NCBI GenBank assembly: GCA_964519805.1
Contig: CAZFKN010000078.1
Coordinates: forward strand, 1 to 15,498
From: DASQPE01 sp964519805
Lineage (GTDB): Bacteria; Gemmatimonadota; Gemmatimonadetes; Gemmatimonadales; GWC2-71-9
Length of the DNA: 15,498 nt
Direction: 5' to 3'
The translations under genes and the position numbers were made by a program. The notes beneath the pieces are model-generated. The model did not search any database and was not told the origin of the DNA. It saw nothing but the letters and a program-made list of their open reading frames with translations. Every line of letters starts with the position of its first letter. The stretch's first letter is position 1. This document shows positions 1 to 5,211 of this stretch, piece after piece.

Positions 1-1152
1 GGCCGCCACCGCGGCGCCGGCCTCGGCGGTGGGCACGACGAGCGGGAGCAGACGCTCAACCAGCTCCTCGTCGAAATGGACGGCTTCGAGTCGAACGACG
101 GCGTGATTCTCCTCGCCGCCACCAACCGGCCCGACGTGCTGGATCCGGCGCTGCTGCGCCCCGGGCGCTTCGATCGCCAGATCGTGGTGGACGCACCGGA
201 CGTGCGGGGCCGGGAGCAGATCCTGCGTATCCATACGCGGAAGATTCCGCTCTCCTCCGACGTGCGACTCGACATCATCGCCAAGGGTACGCCGGGCATG
301 GCCGGCGCGGACCTCGCCAACCTCGTCAACGAGGCGGCGGTGCTCGCGGCGCGGAGGAACAAGACCCTCGTGGACATGCAGGACTTCGAGGAAGCGAAGG
401 ACAAGGTGACGCTGGGGGTGGAGCGGCGGAGCCTCGTGCTGAACGAGGATGACCGCAAGCTGACCGCGTACCACGAGGCCGGGCATGCCGTCGTGTCGCT
501 CCACACGGTCGGGGCCGATCCGATTCACAAGGTGACCATCGTTCCGCGCGGGCGCGCCCTGGGCCTCATGGCGTCCCTGCCCGAGCGGGATCGCTACGGA
601 CACACGAAGGAATGGCTCGTCGGCCGACTCGCGATCAGCTTCGGCGGTCGGGTGGCGGAGGAGATCGTCTTCGGGCCGGACATGGTGACGACGGGGGCGG
701 GGAGCGACATCCAGTACGCCACCAACGTCGCCCGCCAGATGGTGACGACCTACGGCATGAGTGAGAAGGTCGGGATGATGGCCGTGGGCGACCGGGAGCA
801 GGAGATCTTCCTGGGCCGCGAATTCGCCACCCGCCGCGAGATCTCGGAGCGGACAGCCGAGATGGTGGATGAAGAAGTGAAGCGCCTCCTGGATGAGGCG
901 CAGAACCGGGCGCGGGGCGTGCTCACCGCGGAACGCAATCTGCTCGACCGCATCGCCACGGCGTTGCTGGAGCGGGAAACCCTCGATGCCGACGAAATCC
1001 TGCAGCTCCGCCGGGGGGAGATGCTGCCTCCGCGGACGCTGGCGCCCGAGCCGCTGCCGGTCGCCGCACCCGCGCCCCCCGCGCGGCCGGAGCCGCTTCC
1101 CGGCCTCCCGCCGATTCTTGGCGCGCCGCCGGCCAAGCCGGCGGGCGCGTGA
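1..1152 (+). CDS. ftsH: ATP-dependent zinc metalloprotease FtsH, C-terminal part (5' end outside window)
   Basis: FtsH is a membrane-anchored AAA+ hexamer that unfolds and degrades membrane and short-lived cytosolic proteins. The reading frame is open from base 1 and ends in TGA at 1150-1152. The visible part begins inside the second region of homology of the AAA domain (DEREQTLNQLL), followed by the arginine-finger segment RPGRFDRQ. The zinc protease signature HEAGH is at 472-486. The third metal ligand is the Asp of GAGSD at 706-708, so the protease site looks intact. The N-terminal membrane segments, Walker A and Walker B lie upstream of the window. After the conserved helical end there is an unusual Pro/Ala-rich tail of about 45 residues (about 1015-1149), which is probably disordered. 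The stop overlaps the folP start by 4 bases (GTGA). Family identity is certain; the full length cannot be seen. Confidence 0.97.
   Translation, partial: GRHRGAGLGGGHDEREQTLNQLLVEMDGFESNDGVILLAATNRPDVLDPALLRPGRFDRQIVVDAPDVRGREQILRIHTRKIPLSSDVRLDIIAKGTPGMAGADLANLVNEAAVLAARRNKTLVDMQDFEEAKDKVTLGVERRSLVLNEDDRKLTAYHEAGHAVVSLHTVGADPIHKVTIVPRGRALGLMASLPERDRYGHTKEWLVGRLAISFGGRVAEEIVFGPDMVTTGAGSDIQYATNVARQMVTTYGMSEKVGMMAVGDREQEIFLGREFATRREISERTAEMVDEEVKRLLDEAQNRARGVLTAERNLLDRIATALLERETLDADEILQLRRGEMLPPRTLAPEPLPVAAPAPPARPEPLPGLPPILGAPPAKPAGA
1122..1149 (+). promoter_or_regulatory. GC-rich hairpin ending on the folP start codon
   Basis: Bases 1122-1133 pair with 1137-1149 around a three-base loop (CAA). 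This gives 12 base pairs, 8 of them uninterrupted next to the loop, with one bulged G at 1145. The last paired base is the G of the GTG start of folP (1149). No run of T follows, so it does not look like an intrinsic terminator. It also covers the place where a folP ribosome binding site would lie. Translation of folP may therefore depend on ribosomes finishing ftsH and melting the stem. This role is inference; the pairing is seen in the sequence. Confidence 0.45.
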
Positions 1153-2321
1153 ATGTCGTTCCGCTCGCCTTCCACTCGCCCCGGCCCCTCCGCGATACCC
1201 TAGCGGCGCACGGCTGGGCTCCCGAGGCGGCTGACGCCGCGGCGGGCGGCACCCAACCTCTGGCCTTCTACATCAACGACCTGGACCAGGCGACTCTCGA
1301 GTCCCTGGTCCGTTTTGCCGGGCGGCTCGGCCTCGAGGTCGTCACCGGCGACGACTGGGCCGTTCTCGCTGGCAGTCGCACGCGCCTGAGCGCTTTGGCC
1401 CGGCCGTGGACCGCGCCGGAGGAGCTGCGCGAGATCTCCACGAGAGTGGGTCTCGCCATCCCGCCCGACCCTCCTCCGGCCTGGCGTACCGCCTGCGCCA
1501 GGATCCCGCTCGATCGCCCGGTGCTCGTGGGCATCCTCAACGTCACGCCGGACAGCTTCAGCGACGGGGGACGCTATGCGCACCTCGACGCCGCGCGTGC
1601 CCGGGCCGAACAGCTGGTTCGAGATGGCGCGGCAATTGTGGACGTGGGAGGGGAGTCCACGCGGCCGGGGAGGGACGCCCTGGTGCCGGAGGCGGAGGAG
1701 CTGCGCCGGGTCATCCCGGTGATCGAGGCCATCCGCCGGGAGTTGCCCGAGGTCGCCATATCGGTGGACACCGTGAAGTCCGCCGTGGCACGGGCCGCGC
1801 TCGAGGCCGGCGCCGCGATCGTGAACGACGTGACCGCGCTGCGGCACGACCCCGAACTTGCCTCGGTGGTGGCGGCGGCCGGCGCGGGGCTCGTGCTCAT
1901 GCATTCCCGCGGCTCGTTGGCGGAGATCGCGTCGTACACGTATGCCGACTACGGCGGGGATCCGATGCCCGCCGTGCTGGCCGAGCTGAGCGGCGCAATC
2001 GGCCGGGCGACGGCTGCGGGCGTTCCCGCCGACGCCATCGTGGTGGACCCCGGACTCGGCTTCTCGAAGACGCCGGAGCAGAATATGTTGGTCTGCGATC
2101 GGCTCGGCGCCCTCGGCTCGCTCGGCCGCGCCATTCTCGTGGGTCCGTCGCGCAAGCGATTCGTGGGAGCGATCACCGGGCTCGAACCGGCCGATCGCGA
2201 CCGGGCCAGCGCCACGGTGTGCGCCCTCGCGTGGGAGCGGGGGGCCCGGCTGTTCCGGGTGCACGACGTGGGCGCCGCCCGCGAGGCCCTCGCCGTCGCC
2301 CAGGCCATCGGAGGCCCTTAG
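1149..2321 (+). CDS. folP: Dihydropteroate synthase with N-terminal extension
   Basis: This enzyme condenses p-aminobenzoate with 6-hydroxymethyl-dihydropterin diphosphate to make dihydropteroate, the folate-pathway step blocked by sulfonamides. The TIM-barrel motifs occur in order: NVTPDSFSDG (residues 131-140), GGESTRPG (167-174), SVDT (205-208), ND (226-227), LMHSRG (250-255), DPGLGFSKT (300-308), GPSRKRF (332-338) and RVHDV (370-374). The protein is 390 residues against about 270-280 for the compact family. About 115 extra N-terminal residues precede the barrel; a similar-sized extension occurs in some Firmicutes and Thermus enzymes, and its role is unknown to me. The start is GTG at 1149, overlapping the ftsH stop by four bases. 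No good Shine-Dalgarno is visible and a strong hairpin covers the site, which fits coupled translation from ftsH. An internal start nearer the barrel is possible but less likely, because residues 37-100 look like a folded domain. Confidence 0.95.
   Translation: MNVVPLAFHSPRPLRDTLAAHGWAPEAADAAAGGTQPLAFYINDLDQATLESLVRFAGRLGLEVVTGDDWAVLAGSRTRLSALARPWTAPEELREISTRVGLAIPPDPPPAWRTACARIPLDRPVLVGILNVTPDSFSDGGRYAHLDAARARAEQLVRDGAAIVDVGGESTRPGRDALVPEAEELRRVIPVIEAIRRELPEVAISVDTVKSAVARAALEAGAAIVNDVTALRHDPELASVVAAAGAGLVLMHSRGSLAEIASYTYADYGGDPMPAVLAELSGAIGRATAAGVPADAIVVDPGLGFSKTPEQNMLVCDRLGALGSLGRAILVGPSRKRFVGAITGLEPADRDRASATVCALAWERGARLFRVHDVGAAREALAVAQAIGGP
2310..2314 (+). promoter_or_regulatory. Shine-Dalgarno for cdaA
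   Basis: GGAGG lies inside the last codons of folP, six bases before the GTG at 2321. It decides the cdaA start in favour of GTG 2321 over the in-frame ATG at 2348. Confidence 0.75.
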
Positions 2322-3082
2322 TGTCGCTCGAGCAGATCCCGATCGGCATGCCCTCGTGGCGGGACCTGCTCGAGATTCTGATCGTCGCGGCGGTGCTGTA
2401 CAAGGTCCTCAAGTTTCTGGCGGGCACCCGCGCGCTCCAGATCCTCTTCGGCGTTCTCGCACTCGCCGTCATCTACGTCGCCGCGTTCCTGCTCAAGTTG
2501 TCGATGATCACGTACCTCCTGGGCGTGATCTTCACTTACGGTGCCTTCGCGGCGCTGGTGGTGTTCCAGCCCGAGCTGCGGTACGCCCTGGCCCGGTTGG
2601 GCCAGACCCGGCCGTTCACGGTCTTCAGCGGGCGGGCGGCGTCCGTGGTCGCGGAGCAGGTGAGCGAGGCAGTCGACCGGCTGAGCCAGAGCGCTACCGG
2701 GGCCATCATCGCGGTGGAGCGCGAGGTGGCGCTCGAGGAGTACCTGGACTCCGGCACCCGGCTCCAGGCGAGCCTCTCCGCCGACCTCGTCGCCACGATC
2801 TTCAGTCCCTATTCGCCGCTGCACGACGGTGCGATCGTGGTTCGCGGCGACCAGATCATCGGGGCGGGGTGCATCCTCCCCCTCACCCAGCACACGCCGC
2901 CCAGCAAGGCGCTCGGCACCCGGCACCGCGCCGCGCTCGGTCTCTCGGAGGAGACCGACGCCATCGTGTTCGTGGTCTCCGAGGAGACCTCGACCATTTC
3001 GGTCGCTCGGCTGGGCAGCCTGGAGCAGGGGCTCACACCCGAGCGAGTCCGCGAGCTGCTCAGAGCGCGGGGGCCGCGCTAG
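2321..3082 (+). CDS. cdaA: Diadenylate cyclase CdaA (c-di-AMP synthase)
   Basis: CdaA joins two ATP into cyclic di-AMP, a second messenger that controls potassium and osmolyte transport and cell-wall homeostasis. The protein is 253 residues, the usual length of the family. Three predicted membrane helices lie at about 18-34, 40-59 and 62-82, followed by a coiled linker and the cytosolic DAC domain. Both catalytic signatures are present: DGA at 169-171 (within PLHDGA) and RHR at 201-203 (within GTRHRAA). The GTG start at 2321 overlaps the folP stop by one base (TAGTG) and has a GGAGG six bases upstream. The reading frame stays open far upstream through folP, but that part is a shadow. In Firmicutes cdaA is normally followed by cdaR and glmM; here the next gene is yggS and no CdaR is seen. 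Identification is firm; regulation by a distant CdaR cannot be excluded. Confidence 0.95.
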   Translation: MSLEQIPIGMPSWRDLLEILIVAAVLYKVLKFLAGTRALQILFGVLALAVIYVAAFLLKLSMITYLLGVIFTYGAFAALVVFQPELRYALARLGQTRPFTVFSGRAASVVAEQVSEAVDRLSQSATGAIIAVEREVALEEYLDSGTRLQASLSADLVATIFSPYSPLHDGAIVVRGDQIIGAGCILPLTQHTPPSKALGTRHRAALGLSEETDAIVFVVSEETSTISVARLGSLEQGLTPERVRELLRARGPR

Positions 3083-3150
3083 CGAGGAGCGCGACTCCCG
3101 CGCCCTGCCGACCGTCAGGGGCGGCCCTACAGTTGCCCGGCATCCCCGCG

Positions 3151-3156
3151 TAGATT
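3151..3156 (+). promoter_or_regulatory. Possible -10 element for yggS, nearly leaderless
   Basis: TAGATT matches the sigma70 -10 consensus at four of six positions and is the most AT-rich spot in the 82-base gap 3083-3164. It ends only 8 bases before the yggS ATG (3165), so transcription would begin at or within a few bases of the start codon. The only purine-rich ribosome site, GAAGG at 3158-3162, is just two bases from the ATG, too close for normal use. No convincing -35 is visible at 16-18 bases. This is a guess supported by base composition and spacing. The rest of the gap shows nothing else I can name. Confidence 0.3.
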
Positions 3157-3164
3157 TGAAGGTT

Positions 3165-3848
3165 ATGACGTTCCCGGAGCTTCCGGCCCGGCTCGCCCAA
3201 GCACGTGAGGCGATCGACCGGCACCAGGCGCTCGGGGGATGGCGCCATCCGGTGACCATCGTGGCGGTGACCAAGACCCACGGTCCCGATGCGGTCCGCG
3301 CCGCGGTGGCCGCCGGCGTCTCGGCGATCGGTGAGAACCGGGTGCAGGAGGCGCTCGCCAAGCAGGACCAGCTGCCGGACCTCGGCGTCGAATGGCACCT
3401 GATCGGGGGGCTCCAGCGGAACAAGGCCCGTCACGCCGTCGGCCGCTTCGCGCTCATCCATTCGGTAGACCGGCTGGACTTGGCACAGGAGCTGGCGCGC
3501 CGAGCCGCGCCGGGGCACCCCCAGGCGATCCTGGTTCAGGTCAACTGCTCGGGTGAGGCTCAGAAGGGCGGCGTGGAGCCCGAGGCGCTGGCCGTCCTGC
3601 TCGACGGTCTTCACGCGCTCGCGCCGCTGAGCGTCCGCGGGCTGATGACCATGGCGGCACTGACGGATGACGTGACCGAGCAGCGGCGAGCCTTCCGCCT
3701 CCTCCGAACCCTGCGGGACCAGGCGGAATCGGCGGGCCACTCGCTGCCGGACCTTTCCATGGGAATGTCAGGCGACTTCCTGGTGGCCGTGGAAGAAGGT
3801 GCGACCATCGTGCGGCTGGGAACCTTGCTCTTCGGGGAACGGGCATGA
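3165..3848 (+). CDS. yggS: YggS/PROSC-family pyridoxal phosphate homeostasis protein
   Basis: This is a cytosolic single-domain PLP-binding TIM-barrel protein of the alanine-racemase fold. It buffers pyridoxal 5'-phosphate and affects amino-acid and keto-acid balance; no enzyme activity is established for the family. The protein is 227 residues, as usual. The PLP lysine is K37 in AVTKTH. Other family marks are IGENRVQE (55-62), WHLIGGLQRNKAR (77-89), VNCSGEAQKGG (126-136) and LSMGMSGDF (197-205), the last part of the phosphate-binding region. ATG 3165 gives the family-length N terminus; the frame is open further upstream but the sequence there is not conserved-looking. It follows an 82-base gap, so it may begin a new transcript. 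It overlaps the DivIVA-domain gene by four bases (ATGA). The neighbourhood yggS-divIVA-ileS recalls the Gram-positive division-gene region. Confidence 0.94.
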   Translation: MTFPELPARLAQAREAIDRHQALGGWRHPVTIVAVTKTHGPDAVRAAVAAGVSAIGENRVQEALAKQDQLPDLGVEWHLIGGLQRNKARHAVGRFALIHSVDRLDLAQELARRAAPGHPQAILVQVNCSGEAQKGGVEPEALAVLLDGLHALAPLSVRGLMTMAALTDDVTEQRRAFRLLRTLRDQAESAGHSLPDLSMGMSGDFLVAVEEGATIVRLGTLLFGERA

Positions 3849-4378
3849 GCGACGACGCTTTCCAACTCACACCCCAGGACGTGCGGACGCAGGACTTCGC
3901 CCGCGCCGTTCGGGGCTACGATCGTGTGCAGGTGGACGAGTTCAGGCTGCGGCTCGCCGAGGAGATCGACCGCCTCACCCGGGCCCGCATCCAGGCGGAG
4001 GAGCGGCTCAAGAGCGCGCAGGACCAGCTCCGCGCCTACCGCGAGCGGGAGCGGGCGCTCAACGAGGCACTGGTCGCCGCCCAGCAGCTGCGCGCCGATA
4101 CCCGTGCACAGGCCGAGCAGGAGGCGGCCATCGTCGTGCGGGAAGCGCGGGCGGAGGGCGCCAAGCTGGTGGACCGGGCCAAGCTCGACGAACAGTTGGT
4201 GCGGGAGCGGACTGAAGATGCCATCCGGCAGTTCAACGCGTACGTCGCGAGCTTCCGGCTGCTGCTCGAGCGCCAGCTCGCCGAAGTCGACGGGCTGCAG
4301 GCCGCGGCGCGGACCATCGTGCCGAGCCGGCCGCCGGCGCCGTCGGAGATCGAGGTGGGGGCCGGGGAGACGCATTGA
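3845..4378 (+). CDS. divIVA: DivIVA-domain coiled-coil protein
   Basis: DivIVA proteins bind curved membranes at poles and septa and recruit partners for division, polar growth or chromosome anchoring. The N-terminal membrane-binding domain is recognisable in the first 35 residues: LTPQDVRTQDF at 8-18, then RGYDRVQVDEF at 23-33. The B. subtilis membrane-inserting Phe-Arg pair aligns with Val22-Arg23 here, so only the Arg is kept. From about 35 to 150 the sequence is charged, Leu/Ala-rich and continuous coiled coil. A short Pro-rich tail ends the 177-residue protein. The ATG overlaps the yggS stop (ATGA), and the stop overlaps the next start (TTGA), so translation is probably coupled on both sides. 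Its position between yggS and punA/ileS fits the classical placing of divIVA near ileS. Whether it acts in division or in another polar task in this organism cannot be told. Confidence 0.85.
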   Translation: MSDDAFQLTPQDVRTQDFARAVRGYDRVQVDEFRLRLAEEIDRLTRARIQAEERLKSAQDQLRAYRERERALNEALVAAQQLRADTRAQAEQEAAIVVREARAEGAKLVDRAKLDEQLVRERTEDAIRQFNAYVASFRLLLERQLAEVDGLQAAARTIVPSRPPAPSEIEVGAGETH

Positions 4379-5208
4379 CCGCGACGACGACGACGCTCTA
4401 CGACGATATCCAGCGCGCCGCGGAGGTGGTGCGCTCCCGCTCGGCGCTGGCCCCCGCGGTGGGGATCATACTGGGAACGGGGTTGGGAGGTCTCGCCGCC
4501 GAGATCGGCGTGGAGGCGGAGGTTCCCTACGAGACGATCCCGGGTTTTCCCCTCTCGACCGTCGAATCCCACGCGGGGCGCCTGCTCCTGGGCCGCCTCG
4601 GCGGCAAGCCGGTCGTGGCGATGCAGGGGCGGTTCCATCGGTACGAAGGCTACTCGCTCGCGCAGGTGACCTTCCCGGTACGGGTCCTTCACGCGCTCGG
4701 TGCGTCCACCCTTATCGTCTCCAACGCCTGCGGGGGCATGCATCCGCTCTGGGAGGCGGGTGATCTGGTGCTGCTGGCGGATCACATCAACTTGCTGGGC
4801 GACAACCCGCTGGTCGGGCCCAACGACGAGCGTTTGGGTCCGAGATTCCCCGACATGTCCGCGCCCTACGCGCCTGAGCTGCGGGCCGTCGCGCGCGAGG
4901 CGGCGCGCGAGCTGGGCATCACCCTGCGCGAGGGCACGTACGTGGCCGTCGCGGGGCCGAACCTCGAGACGCGGGCGGAGTACCGCATGCTCCGCGCGAT
5001 CGGCGCCGATGTGGTGGGCATGTCGACCGTGCCGGAAGTGATCGTCGCCAACCACGAAGGCATGCGGGTACTGGGGATCTCCATCATCACCGACGAGTGC
5101 CTACCCGACGCGCTCGAGCCCGCGGACATCGGGCGCATCATCGAGACCGCTCGGCGTGCGGAGCCGTCGCTCACGCGGCTCGTCCGGCGGGTCGTGGAGC
5201 GGATATAG
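4375..5208 (+). CDS. punA: Purine nucleoside phosphorylase (trimeric PNP/MTAP family)
   Basis: This cytosolic enzyme cleaves purine (deoxy)nucleosides with phosphate to a free base and (deoxy)ribose 1-phosphate in purine salvage. The protein is 277 residues, normal for the family. Visible marks are the phosphate loop LGTGLGG (33-39), STVESHAG (61-68), QGRFHRYEGY (84-93), SNACGG (116-121), the purine-site Glu198 in GPNLET, and GMSTVPEVIVANHEG (215-229). At the site matching human Asn243 there is Asp240 (IITDEC). That position reads the 6-substituent and N7 of the base, so substrate choice may differ from classical guanosine/inosine PNP. The start is TTG 4375, overlapping the divIVA stop by four bases (TTGA). 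A purine stretch GGGGAGA at 4364-4370 lies just before it, and the resulting N terminus matches family length. ileS follows after three bases. Confidence 0.93.
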   Translation: MTATTTTLYDDIQRAAEVVRSRSALAPAVGIILGTGLGGLAAEIGVEAEVPYETIPGFPLSTVESHAGRLLLGRLGGKPVVAMQGRFHRYEGYSLAQVTFPVRVLHALGASTLIVSNACGGMHPLWEAGDLVLLADHINLLGDNPLVGPNDERLGPRFPDMSAPYAPELRAVAREAARELGITLREGTYVAVAGPNLETRAEYRMLRAIGADVVGMSTVPEVIVANHEGMRVLGISIITDECLPDALEPADIGRIIETARRAEPSLTRLVRRVVERI

Positions 5209-5211
5209 CGC

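Noticed and set aside
1406..2320. Upstream extension of the cdaA frame through folP, which would look like a fusion protein
   Set aside because: The sequence before 2321 is an Arg/Gly-rich shadow of folP. GTG 2321 has a perfect ribosome site and gives the normal CdaA length.
3089..3103. Small hairpin after cdaA (five GC pairs, five-base loop) as a possible terminator
   Set aside because: The stem is short and no T-run follows; such stems arise easily at this base composition.
3133..3138. TTGCCC as a -35 box for yggS
   Set aside because: It is only 12 bases from the TAGATT hexamer, too close for a sigma70 promoter.
2829..3164. Upstream extension of the yggS frame
   Set aside because: It overlaps the conserved end of cdaA in another frame and lacks conserved YggS sequence; ATG 3165 fits the family.
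4325..4340. GCCGG/CCGGC inverted repeat near the end of the DivIVA gene
   Set aside because: Only five pairs in Pro/Arg codons, with no T-run; consistent with GC-rich coding sequence.
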